Positions 46,261-54,530 of a DNA stretch of 64,000 bases are shown piece after piece. The notes under the pieces were generated by a model, which saw only the letters and a list, made by a program, of their open reading frames with translations, was not told where the DNA came from and searched no databases. Origin of the DNA: Teichococcus coralli (GTDB lineage: Bacteria; Pseudomonadota; Alphaproteobacteria; Acetobacterales; Acetobacteraceae); assembly GCF_009829925.1 (NCBI RefSeq), contig NZ_SNVJ01000015.1:34506-98505 (forward strand), written 5' to 3'. Position numbers and translations under genes: made by a program. Within the stretch, counting starts at the first letter, position 1, and the number at the start of each line of letters is the position of its first letter.

Positions 46261-47482
46261 GGCGCGCCACCACTCCCAGAGAAAGCGCCAGACCCAGGGC
46301 GAACCAGACCATCCGGTTGCCGAGGTCGGTCGAAACCATGGCCGCCAGCCCCACCGGCAGCACCAGGGCGGCGATCCTTGCCACCCGCTCCGGCGCTGCA
46401 TGGCGGGCGCGCAGCAGCACCAGCGCCGCCGCCCCGCCGAAGCAGAGCAGCCACAGCAGCAGCCCGGGCAGCCCGCCTTCGGCGAAGGCCTCCAGCAGGT
46501 GGTTGTGCGGGTAAAGGCCGCGCCGCTCGCCGTATCCCGCAGCCAGGGTGAAGCCGCCCGTGCCCAGGCCCCAGGGCAGGGTCGCGGCGCCCCAGTCCAG
46601 CGCGGCGCGCCACAGCGCCGGCCGAGCCGAGGCTTCCAGCCCGCCTTCGGTGAAGCGCTCCAGCGTGCGCAGCCCGTCCAGCGCCTGCGCCTTGAGCAGC
46701 AGCAGACCAAGCCCGGCGGCGCCGGCGAGGGCCGCCCCGCCGGCCCAGCGCAGCGCCGCGCGCGGGCAGCCGGCCGACCAGCAGCGCAGCGCCGGCGTCA
46801 GCAGCACTGAAAGCCCCAGCGAGATCAGCCCCATGCGGCCCCCCGGCAGCAGCGCCGCCGCCGCCAGGGCCAGCGTATAGGCGGACCAGAAGAGCCGGCC
46901 CTGCCACACCGGCGCCTCGACCAGCCGCACCGCGCCCAGTCCCGCGGCGCAGGCGATGGCCAGGCCGGCGAGCTGGTACTGCACCCGCAAGAGGTCCGGA
47001 TTGCCGCCCACCGCGCCGCCCAGCACCACCCCGCCGGTGGCCAGCCCCACCGCCACGGACACCGCAACCAGCGGGCCGGTCAGCAGCGTGGCGCCGACAA
47101 GAAGCCGCCGCGCCGCGGAGTCGGCGCCGACGGCAAGGCCGCCGAGCAGCATCAGCGGCGCCAGCAGCACCAGCTCCGGCAGCTTGGCGGCCAGGATCGT
47201 GCCGCTGCGGCTCCAGCCGCCCGCCAGCACCAGCCAGAGCCAGAGCAGCGCCGCCCCCGCCAGCGGGGGCGCGAGCGTGCCATGCAGCCACCAGCGGCGT
47301 GTCAGCAGCAGCACGGCCAGCAGCGGCAGCAGCAGGGCACCGGCGAGCAGCGTCAGGTCAACCGGAAGGAGGGTGCCGAGCGGGGTGGATTTCAGGGCCC
47401 CGGCGAAGTGCAGCCCCGCCGCGGCGAGCCCGGCCAGCGCGCCAAGGGCCGCACTGTCGATGCGGAGCGCCCGCCAGCTCAC
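46253..47482 (-). CDS. O-antigen polymerase/ligase family membrane protein (Wzy/WaaL)
   Basis: 409 residues with about eleven hydrophobic segments. The Wzy_C family's periplasmic loop is recognisable in WGLGTGGFTLAAGYGE and YPHNHLLEAFAEGGLPG, which contains the functional histidine. Polymerases and ligases share this domain and are hard to tell apart; the neighbouring Wzz-like and initiating transferase genes favour a polymerase. It overlaps genes on both sides, by 4 bp and 8 bp. Confidence 0.88.
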   Translation of the reverse strand: MSWRALRIDSAALGALAGLAAAGLHFAGALKSTPLGTLLPVDLTLLAGALLLPLLAVLLLTRRWWLHGTLAPPLAGAALLWLWLVLAGGWSRSGTILAAKLPELVLLAPLMLLGGLAVGADSAARRLLVGATLLTGPLVAVSVAVGLATGGVVLGGAVGGNPDLLRVQYQLAGLAIACAAGLGAVRLVEAPVWQGRLFWSAYTLALAAAALLPGGRMGLISLGLSVLLTPALRCWSAGCPRAALRWAGGAALAGAAGLGLLLLKAQALDGLRTLERFTEGGLEASARPALWRAALDWGAATLPWGLGTGGFTLAAGYGERRGLYPHNHLLEAFAEGGLPGLLLWLLCFGGAAALVLLRARHAAPERVARIAALVLPVGLAAMVSTDLGNRMVWFALGLALSLGVVARRA

Positions 47483-48321
47483 CGGCGCCGCCCCTCGCCG
47501 CCGCGCAACAGCACCCAGCAGGCGGCAAGAAACAGGCAGGCCAGCGGCGCCGCCACGCCGAGCAGCGCCAGCAGCAGCGGGCGGTTGGGCAGGGAAGGGC
47601 GCAACTCCACGCTGGGGCCGGAGACCAGCCGTGCCGCCACTGTCTGGTCGGCCGAAAGCACCAGCGCCGCCCGCTGGTGCTGCGCCAGCAGCTCAAACAG
47701 CGGCGTGCGCAGGTAGATGTCGCGCTCCTGCGCCAGCCGGGCCTCCAGCGCGACGACGCGGCGGCGGGTCAGGGCCAGCAGATCCTCCCGCACCCGCGCC
47801 TCGGCGAACGCGTGCAGGCGCGCCAAGTCGTCGAGCGCCGCTTCGCGGCGGGGATGCGCCAGCTCCAGCGTCCAGGTGACCGAGGCGAGCGACTGCGTCA
47901 CCGAAAGGTTGCGTTCCAGCCAGCGCAAGGCATCGTCCATGTCCGGCGGGCGGTCGAGGCCGAGCAGCCGGCGCAGCGGGGCCAGGGGGCTGGCGGCTTT
48001 CGAGGCAGCGAGATCGGTCAGCAGGGTGGTGTCGCGCGCCAGCATGGCGGCCGCCTCCGGGCTGCGCAGCGCCGACAGATAGACCGCGTAGTTGCCGCCT
48101 GGCCGGGTGTCGAGCAGGTTGCCGGGTGCCAGGGCGCTCGCCGAGATCAGGCTGGAGGCGGCGATGCCGGTGGTTTCGGCTGGCGCCACCATCGCTTCCG
48201 CCACATAGGCGCGCGGCAGGGCGAGAATCACCGCGCCGCCACTGCCCAGCAGCAGCAGCACGGCCAGCAGCAGCCAGCCCCAGAGCGCCGCGACGCCTCT
48301 CAGCAGTTGATCGAGCGGCAT
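47479..48321 (-). CDS. Wzz-like polysaccharide chain-length/co-polymerase protein
   Basis: 280 residues with membrane helices near both ends (LWGWLLLAVLLLLGSGGAVIL at about 13-33 and LLLALLGVAAPLACLFLAA near 250-270) and a periplasmic helical region between them. That is the PCP layout. There is no cytoplasmic kinase domain, so it is a PCP1-like or truncated PCP2 form. It would set chain length with the adjacent polymerase. Confidence 0.82.
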   Translation of the reverse strand: MPLDQLLRGVAALWGWLLLAVLLLLGSGGAVILALPRAYVAEAMVAPAETTGIAASSLISASALAPGNLLDTRPGGNYAVYLSALRSPEAAAMLARDTTLLTDLAASKAASPLAPLRRLLGLDRPPDMDDALRWLERNLSVTQSLASVTWTLELAHPRREAALDDLARLHAFAEARVREDLLALTRRRVVALEARLAQERDIYLRTPLFELLAQHQRAALVLSADQTVAARLVSGPSVELRPSLPNRPLLLALLGVAAPLACLFLAACWVLLRGGEGRRR

Positions 48322-48340
48322 GGCGGCCCTCCTCGCGCCT

Positions 48341-50101
48341 TCATGGCAGCAGGACCCGCGTCACGATGCAGGAAACCGGGGCGTCGGCGCGGGCCACCAG
48401 GACCTGGCAGGGCCGCACCACGCCGTAGGCGGGGCTTTCCCACCCCTCCTCCAGCGAAAGCCGCAGCGGCGCGTCACCCTTCAGGCACAGCCGCGCTGGC
48501 CCTTCCACACCGTCGGCCCGCAGGCGCCACGCGCCGGGGCCGAGCCGCCAGCGCAGCGCCAGGATGCGGAAAGGGCCGGCCACCTCGTCGGTGATGGTCC
48601 AGGCGCGGCCTTCCGGCGTCACGCGGCGCGCATGACGGTTGCCATGGGCGTCGCGCAGGGCCGCCCCTTCCACCCGGGAGGCAAGGCGCGGCCAGCGCGC
48701 CAGCAGGAAGCGGGAGAGGCGCGGCATCGGCTCGCGCTCGTCGAAGAGGATGGTGTTGTGGGCGCGGGCGGCCGGGAAATAGTCGAGCCACCACCGATCC
48801 GCGGCGGGCGGGTTGTAGGCGCCGGTCCCGGCATCGGCCAGCACCGGCCGGGCGCCGTCCCAGAGGTCGAGGTGCAGCAGGTCGGCCTGGCCCGGGCGGA
48901 AGCGCAGCGGGCCGGTGCGCAGCAGGGCGCGCGCGCCCGCCGCCTCCCACCCGCGCGTGCCGCTGGCGATCCAGGCGGCGGGGCTGGGAAGGGGCGGGAA
49001 CTCGGGAAGCTCCAGCCAAAGGCAGCCTGGCTCCCCGGCGAAGCCCGCCGAGGCCTCGGCGAAGAGGCGCATGGCCCGCTCGGCGCTGCCGCGCGCGTCG
49101 GCCTGGCCGCCCAGGGCGAGGTCGGCGAAGGCGGAACCATCCTGGTGACCGAGCGCCGGCAGGGCACCGTCGGGGGCGACGAGGCGGGCCAGCCACTGAG
49201 CGGCGGCGGCGGCGCGTGCGGCGAAGGGCGCGGGCAGGGCCGGTCGGCCGAGTCGGCGGCGCAACGCCTCGACCACGGAAAGCGTGTCCAGCAGCAGCCG
49301 GTGGTAGCCGGTGGAAACCTGCGCGAAGCCGCCATCGGGCGCCACCAGGCGGCGCAGCGCGGCCGTCAGTGCGGCGGCGGCCCGGCCGGCGAGGGCGGCA
49401 TCGCCCAGCAGCCAGCCGCAGGCCAGCAGCCCGGCGGGCTCGCTGATGCTGTGGTTGTTGTCCTGGGCGAGGGCATAGGCGCCGGTGGCGGCGATCCGCC
49501 GGGCGTGCACCTCCAGAAAGGCGCGTGCGGCCTCCGGCGGGTTCCGTTCCTGGCCGGCCAGCAGCAAGGCCAGAGCAAGATGCAGCACCCGCAGCGCCGC
49601 TTCCTGCCCGCAGGCCCAGTTCGGGCCCTGGAAGGGCGGGTTGGCGTCGCACCAGGCGGCCAGCCGCGCCTCCGCAACGGCCAGGTGGCCCTCCTCCGGC
49701 CAGAGTCGGGCGGCCTGCACCAGCAGCGGCAGCCAAGCCAGGCGATTGGGTTCCCAGACCGGACGTACGTCGCCCGGGCGGAAGAGATCCAGCCCCAGGG
49801 CTGGAGCCCCTGGTGCGAAGGGACCATGCCAGACGGCCGGCGGCAGGGCGGCGAGGGCCATGCGGACCCTCTCCCGCGCGGCGGCCGGCAGGGCGGGAGC
49901 GGGTGACAGGGGCGCCAGCTCCAGAAAGCCGGAAAGGGCCGGCAGTCCGGCGCCGTTCCGCAGGCGGCGCTGCGGCAAACCGATCAGGCGCAGTGTCCGG
50001 TGCCAGCCATAGAGGGCCAGCGCGCGGGGCCCGAGCCGGCAGGCCGCATCGGCCAGCAGCATCATCCGCGTCAGACCGGCTTTGCGCACTTGGATCAGCA
50101 T
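48341..50101 (-). CDS. Heparinase II/III family protein
   Basis: 586 residues from ATG 50101; starts at 50068/50065 are also possible and no site has a clear ribosome motif. The (alpha/alpha) toroid part contains DNNHSISEPAGLLACGWLL with the Asn-His-x-Ser-Glu active-site block and STGYHRLLLDTLSVVEAL; the C-terminal beta-sandwich has YFPAARAHNTILFDEREP with a conserved His. This is a polysaccharide lyase fold, often found in capsule loci where it may trim or release the polymer. I see no classical signal peptide, so its location is uncertain. Confidence 0.87.
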   Translation of the reverse strand: MLIQVRKAGLTRMMLLADAACRLGPRALALYGWHRTLRLIGLPQRRLRNGAGLPALSGFLELAPLSPAPALPAAARERVRMALAALPPAVWHGPFAPGAPALGLDLFRPGDVRPVWEPNRLAWLPLLVQAARLWPEEGHLAVAEARLAAWCDANPPFQGPNWACGQEAALRVLHLALALLLAGQERNPPEAARAFLEVHARRIAATGAYALAQDNNHSISEPAGLLACGWLLGDAALAGRAAAALTAALRRLVAPDGGFAQVSTGYHRLLLDTLSVVEALRRRLGRPALPAPFAARAAAAAQWLARLVAPDGALPALGHQDGSAFADLALGGQADARGSAERAMRLFAEASAGFAGEPGCLWLELPEFPPLPSPAAWIASGTRGWEAAGARALLRTGPLRFRPGQADLLHLDLWDGARPVLADAGTGAYNPPAADRWWLDYFPAARAHNTILFDEREPMPRLSRFLLARWPRLASRVEGAALRDAHGNRHARRVTPEGRAWTITDEVAGPFRILALRWRLGPGAWRLRADGVEGPARLCLKGDAPLRLSLEEGWESPAYGVVRPCQVLVARADAPVSCIVTRVLLP

Positions 50102-50178
50102 CACGAAACTGTTATAGCAAGATTTATACTTTTGCGAGCAGGCAGAACGCCGGCTCCCGCTGAAGGTGGTGCCGGGCC
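50102..50178. promoter_or_regulatory. Divergent promoter region of the polysaccharide locus
   Basis: The 77 bp between the heparinase-like gene and the export gene include an A/T-rich run, GTTATAGCAAGATTTATACT (50111-50130), with two TATA-type hexamers. All or most of the eleven leftward genes and the rightward export gene may be expressed from here. Confidence 0.45.
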
Positions 50179-52947
50179 GTGCTTGACCCCCTCCTCCTCG
50201 CTTTCCAGTTGCTGCGCTCCCCGGCCGTTCGCCGGTTCGGACGGGCAATGGGGGCCGGATCGCTCCTGGCGGTGCAGATCCTTCCCGCCCTGGCGCAGCC
50301 CGGCCCGCCGGGCGGACAGGTGCCCAGCCCCTTTCTTTCGCCCCCCTCGCTTCCCTCGACGCTGCCCGGCGGCCTGCCGCTGCCCAGCCTGCCTCCTGCC
50401 CTTCAGCAGGATATTCTGCAGCGGATCCTCGATGCCTCCGGCGGCAACCTTTCCGCCCCGGCCGCGCCCGCGCCTTCCGCCGCGCCAGCCTTCGCGGCGC
50501 CCGCGCCCCACGCCGCGCCGGCCCCGGCTCCCCCGCTCCTGTCCGCCGAGCCGCTCTCCCAGGCGGAGGCCTTCTTCGCCAGCCGCCTCGAAGCGCCGCT
50601 GCGGCAGTTCGGCTACAACACCTTCCGCGAGATGGCGGCCATGCCGGTGCCGCCCACCGCCGTTGGTAGTCTGCCGGACAGCTACGTCATCGGGCGGGAC
50701 GACGAGGTGCTGATCGGCATCCGTGGCCGCACCCGGCAGAACCACGCGCTGCGCGTCACGCGTGACGGCACGCTGCTGCTGCCCGACCTGCCGCCCTTTC
50801 TCGCCGCCGGCCGCAGCCTGGGCGAACTGCGCGCCGACATCCAGGAGCGCGTGGCGCGCGAGCTGGGCGGCTCGGAAGCCTTTGTCTCGATCGGCCAGCT
50901 CCGGCAGATCGGCGTCTTCATCGCCGGCGAGGTGGTGCGGCCGGGCCTGCAGGCGCTGCCGGCCCTGGCCTCGGTGCTGGACGCGCTGGCGCTGGCGGGC
51001 GGGGTGAAGAAGACCGGCTCGCTCAGGGCCATCCGCGTCGAGGGGCCGCGCGGCAGCCGGATCATCGACCTTTACGCGGTGATCGGCAGCGAGGCGGGCC
51101 AACCCGACCTGATGCTGCGCGAGGGCGAGCGCGTGGTGGTGCCGCCGCTCGGCGCCACGGTGGCGATGGCGGGCGAGGTGACGCGCCCCGGCATCTACGA
51201 ACTGCCCGCCCGCACGCCAACCGCCTCGCTCGACACCCTGCTGCGGCTGGCCGGCGAGGCGCTGCGCCCGGCCGGCAACCGCTTCCTGCTGCATGGCACC
51301 GACGCGCAGGGGCGGCGCATCCTCTCCGAGATCGGCCATGGCGCACGGCTGCGGCGCGGCGACGCGGTGGTGGTGCAGCCGGGCGCCGACGTGGCGGCGG
51401 GGCAGGTGCGGCTGGCCGGGCATGTGGTGGCGCCGCTGCTGCGCCCGGCGCGCGGCGCGGGGCTGCGCAGCCTGCTGAACGACCCCCGCATCGTGCAGCC
51501 CGACCCCTATGTGCGGCTCGGCGTCGTCTGGCGCGTGGACCCGGCGACGCGGGTGCGCCGCTTCGACGCCTTCGACCTCGGCCAGGTGATGCAGGGCCGC
51601 GCCGACCTGCCGCTGCGCGAGGACGACGAGGTCATCCTGCTTTCGCAGGCCGACGTGCTCTGGCTGGCCAGCCCGCCGGTGCAGCGCGCCCTGCGCGGCG
51701 AGGCGGCGGGGCCGCCGCTGGCCACGCCGGCCGCCGCCGCGGCGGCACCCGCGCCGGCCGCCTGCCCGGCGCTGCAGGCGCTGGCGATCGCCGCCCGCTC
51801 CTCGCCGGTGCGCTTCGCGCATGTGCGCGGCGCCGGTTTTCCCGATCTCGGCGCGCCTTCCTGCCCGCAGGCCTTCATGGACTATCCGGCGCTGCTGCCC
51901 TTCCTGCTCGACCAGTCGGTGCTGATCTCCGGCGAGGCGCGGCTGCCCGGCCTCTACCCCATCCTGAACGACACCGGGCTCGACCAGGTGCTGGCCGCCG
52001 CCGGCGGGGTGACGGACACGGCCGACCTGTCCGCCGTGGAACTGTCGCGCGAGCCGCTGGAGCAGGCCGGGGCGATCCCGCTCTCCCGCACGCTGCTGGA
52101 CCTGCGCAGCCGCAACTTCGCCGCCATCCGGCTTTCCCCGCGCGACGGCATCCGCATTCCGCGCGGCTTCGGCGACCGTGACGCCGGGCCGGTGACGCTG
52201 GCCGGCGAGTTCCTGCGCCCCGGCATCTACGACATCCGCCGCGGCGAGCGGCTCTCGGAGCTGATCGCGCGGGCGGGCGGGCTCTCGCCGCAGGCCTATC
52301 CCTATGGCGCCGTCTTCACCCGCGAGAGCGTGCGGCAGCGGCAGCAGGAGGGCTTCAACCGGACCGCGCGCGAGCTGGAGCAGAGCCTGATCCAGGTGGC
52401 CGCAGGGCAGGCGGTCGCCGGCAGCCGGGCCGGCAACATGGATCTCGGCGGCGCCATCACCGCCGGGCGCGAGCTGGCCAATGCCCTGCGCGACGCGCGC
52501 GCCGCCGGGCGCATGGTGGTGGAGGCCAATCCCGTCATCCTGGCCGCCCGGCCGGAGCTGGACGTGCTGCTGGAGCCCGGCGACCTGATCGCCATCCCCA
52601 AGCGGCCAAACGAGGTGACGGTGGTCGGCGCGGTGCTGAACCCCGGCAGCCTGCAGTTCACCTCCGGCTGGAAGGCGAACGACTACGTGCGCGCCTCCGG
52701 CGGCAGCCAGCGCTTCGCCGACGGCTCACGCGCCTTCGTGGTGCTGCCCAACGGGCAGAGCGTGCCGGCCGGGCTGAGCTCCTGGCAGGCGGGCGGCCCG
52801 CCCATCCCTCCGGGCAGCCTTGTTGTCGTGCCACAGGACCCCTCGCCCTACGAGACCTGGGGCTTCGTGCGCGACCTGACGCAGACGCTCGGGCAGCTCT
52901 CCATCAGCGCCGCCGCGCTTTCGGTGATCGCCAAGCAGGTGAACTAG
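50179..52947 (+). CDS. Outer-membrane polysaccharide export protein with multiple SLBB domains
   Basis: 922 residues from GTG 50179 (GAAGGTGG upstream); ATG 50248 is an alternative. After a signal-like segment and a Pro/Ala-rich linker comes a Wza-type Poly_export domain (SYVIGRDDEVLIGIRGRTRQ ... VTRDGTLLLPDLPP). It is followed by a series of SLBB-like repeats with the recurring V.GEV.RPG.Y/L pattern, seen in FIAGEVVRPGLQALP, AMAGEVTRPGIYELP, LAGEFLRPGIYDIRRGE and GAVLNPGSLQF. It is larger than E. coli Wza (about 380) and resembles the long SLBB exporters of alphaproteobacteria. A GC-rich 'Ala-Pro' stretch lies at about 94-120. Confidence 0.9.
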   Translation: MLDPLLLAFQLLRSPAVRRFGRAMGAGSLLAVQILPALAQPGPPGGQVPSPFLSPPSLPSTLPGGLPLPSLPPALQQDILQRILDASGGNLSAPAAPAPSAAPAFAAPAPHAAPAPAPPLLSAEPLSQAEAFFASRLEAPLRQFGYNTFREMAAMPVPPTAVGSLPDSYVIGRDDEVLIGIRGRTRQNHALRVTRDGTLLLPDLPPFLAAGRSLGELRADIQERVARELGGSEAFVSIGQLRQIGVFIAGEVVRPGLQALPALASVLDALALAGGVKKTGSLRAIRVEGPRGSRIIDLYAVIGSEAGQPDLMLREGERVVVPPLGATVAMAGEVTRPGIYELPARTPTASLDTLLRLAGEALRPAGNRFLLHGTDAQGRRILSEIGHGARLRRGDAVVVQPGADVAAGQVRLAGHVVAPLLRPARGAGLRSLLNDPRIVQPDPYVRLGVVWRVDPATRVRRFDAFDLGQVMQGRADLPLREDDEVILLSQADVLWLASPPVQRALRGEAAGPPLATPAAAAAAPAPAACPALQALAIAARSSPVRFAHVRGAGFPDLGAPSCPQAFMDYPALLPFLLDQSVLISGEARLPGLYPILNDTGLDQVLAAAGGVTDTADLSAVELSREPLEQAGAIPLSRTLLDLRSRNFAAIRLSPRDGIRIPRGFGDRDAGPVTLAGEFLRPGIYDIRRGERLSELIARAGGLSPQAYPYGAVFTRESVRQRQQEGFNRTARELEQSLIQVAAGQAVAGSRAGNMDLGGAITAGRELANALRDARAAGRMVVEANPVILAARPELDVLLEPGDLIAIPKRPNEVTVVGAVLNPGSLQFTSGWKANDYVRASGGSQRFADGSRAFVVLPNGQSVPAGLSSWQAGGPPIPPGSLVVVPQDPSPYETWGFVRDLTQTLGQLSISAAALSVIAKQVN

Positions 52948-53050
52948 GGCAGATCCCGTTCCGATGGCATCAACGGGACGGGTGAAGATGCTCGTCAGAA
53001 CAAACGGCTAGAGCAGATCCCGTGAGCCAGAGCGAACGGAAAATGCTCTA
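52948..53050. repeat. AGAGCAGATCCCGT-type imperfect palindromic repeat
   Basis: TAGAGCA (53009-53015) and TGCTCTA (53044-53050) bracket GATCCCGT...GAACGGAAAA. A second partial copy starts just after the export gene stop (GGGCAGATCCCGTTCCGATGG and AACGGGACGG). The pattern resembles intergenic palindromes common in alphaproteobacterial genomes. Confidence 0.65.
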
Positions 53051-53083
53051 GCGCGGCGAAGGCGGGCGGCGTTCGTTTCGGGA

Positions 53084-53902
53084 TCAGGGCCGGTCGCGGT
53101 GCAGATGAGCGATGTGGCGGCCGACCGATTCGGTCACGGCTTGCCGGCCTCCCTGCGGAATCACGCGTCCCCAGAAGGCACCGTACACGGCGTCGAAGTC
53201 CCAGGCCTCGATGGCCTCGCCCATCCGCCGCACGGCGGCCGCGCCGAGCGGGATGAGGTTGGGATAGCTGCGCATCAGCCCGACATGGCGGCGGTCCGGC
53301 ACCACCTGGAGAATGTCGCCTGAAAGCAGCGCACCGCGCCCCTCCGCCGCCTGGGCCGCGTGCAGCACGGTGCCGCCGGAAAAATGGCCGCCGAGGCGGA
53401 TCAGCGTCACGCCGGGGGCGATCATGTGCGTCTCGCCTTCCCAGAAAGCGATCTCCGGCCCGGAGCGCATCACCCATTCGCGGTCGGCGGCGTGCAGGTG
53501 GATGGGGACGCCGCCGAAGGCGCGGCTCCATTCCAGCATGGTCGTGTAGTAGTGCGGATGGGAGATGGCGATGCCGGCGAGGCCGCCCAGCGCCTGGATG
53601 ACCCGCAGCAGGGTGGCGTCCAGGAAGGCGATGCAGTCCCACAGGATGTTGCCGGCCGGGGTGGGCAGCAGCAGGGCGCGCTGGCCGATGGCGAAGTCCG
53701 GCGCGCAGCCGATGCCGAGCAGCCCGTGCTCCTCTTTCAGCAGCGCCTTGCGACTTTGGGAAAGCTGCTCCAGCGTCGTCCAGTTCTGGCCCGACTCGGG
53801 CACATACTGGCGCTCGTCCTGGCAGATCGGGCAGCAGGGCGGGGGCTGGTCGGCGGGCGGGAACTGCGTTCCGCAGGCGGTGCAGATGAAGGGCGTGGCC
53901 AT
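53084..53902 (-). CDS. MBL-fold metallohydrolase with N-terminal zinc ribbon
   Basis: 272 residues from ATG 53902 (GAGAGGAG upstream). The first 30 residues contain two cysteine pairs, CTACGTQFPP and CCPICQDERQYV, forming a rubredoxin-like or zinc-ribbon knuckle. The rest is a metallo-beta-lactamase-like domain with SHPHYYTTMLEW, GGHFSGGTVLH and SGDILQVVPDRR. The usual HxHxDH metal motif is reduced to HPHYY, so activity may differ from classical hydrolases. It is divergent from the ECF41-controlled unit. Confidence 0.85.
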   Translation of the reverse strand: MATPFICTACGTQFPPADQPPPCCPICQDERQYVPESGQNWTTLEQLSQSRKALLKEEHGLLGIGCAPDFAIGQRALLLPTPAGNILWDCIAFLDATLLRVIQALGGLAGIAISHPHYYTTMLEWSRAFGGVPIHLHAADREWVMRSGPEIAFWEGETHMIAPGVTLIRLGGHFSGGTVLHAAQAAEGRGALLSGDILQVVPDRRHVGLMRSYPNLIPLGAAAVRRMGEAIEAWDFDAVYGAFWGRVIPQGGRQAVTESVGRHIAHLHRDRP

Positions 53903-54004
53903 CGCGTGCTCCTCTCCTGACCAAACGGTAAGGTCGGGCCGGGGGTGCGCCAAGCCGGCCGCCGCCGCCCCTGTGGCCCAGGATACGATTTTTTCCGGCG
54001 CCGA

Positions 54005-54031
54005 TGTCACACGGCCCCGCCCCTGTCCGTC
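54005..54031 (+). promoter_or_regulatory. Predicted ECF41 sigma-factor promoter
   Basis: TGTCACA at 54005-54011 is followed after 16 bases by CGTC at 54028-54031, matching the known ECF41 -35/-10 pattern. It lies 35 bp before the ATG of the AhpD-like gene, which is followed by an ECF41 sigma gene, so autoregulation is likely. Confidence 0.75.
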
Positions 54032-54065
54032 CTGGAGGCGTCAATCTGCACAGGAGCATGACGCC

Positions 54066-54530
54066 ATGACCCCGCGCCTCAATCCGCACCAGGCCGCTCC
54101 CGAGGTGATCCGCCCGATGCTGGCGCTGGAGGCCGCGCTGCAGGAGGGTGGCCTGGAGCGGCCGCTGGTCCACCTGGTGAAGACCCGCGCCTCCCAGATC
54201 AACGGCTGCGCCTTCTGCCTGCACATGCACACCGCCGAGGCGCGCGCCGACGGCGAGAGCGAGCAGCGGCTCTATCTGCTCGACGCCTGGCGGGAATCGC
54301 CGCTCTACACCCCGCGCGAGCGCGCCGCGCTGGCCTGGACCGAGGCGCTGACGCGGGTGGCGGAAACCCATGCGCCGGATGCCGACTACGAAGCCCTGTC
54401 TGAGCAGTTCTCGCCGCAGGAGCAGGTGGTGCTGACCATGCTGATCGGCGCCATCAACACCTGGAACCGTCTGGCGATCGGCTTCCGCTCGGTGCATCCG
54501 GCGGGGGCGGCGGCGGCACATGCCGCCTGA
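54066..54530 (+). CDS. Carboxymuconolactone decarboxylase/AhpD-like protein
   Basis: 154 residues. The redox motif CAFCLHMHTAEAR gives the CxxC pair and the following His of AhpD-type peroxidatic proteins, and LVHLVKTRASQINGC is the standard helix before it. Such proteins can reduce peroxides or support thiol redox; its substrate is unknown. It is the classic companion of ECF41 sigma factors. It overlaps the sigma gene by 11 bp. Confidence 0.92.
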   Translation: MTPRLNPHQAAPEVIRPMLALEAALQEGGLERPLVHLVKTRASQINGCAFCLHMHTAEARADGESEQRLYLLDAWRESPLYTPRERAALAWTEALTRVAETHAPDADYEALSEQFSPQEQVVLTMLIGAINTWNRLAIGFRSVHPAGAAAAHAA

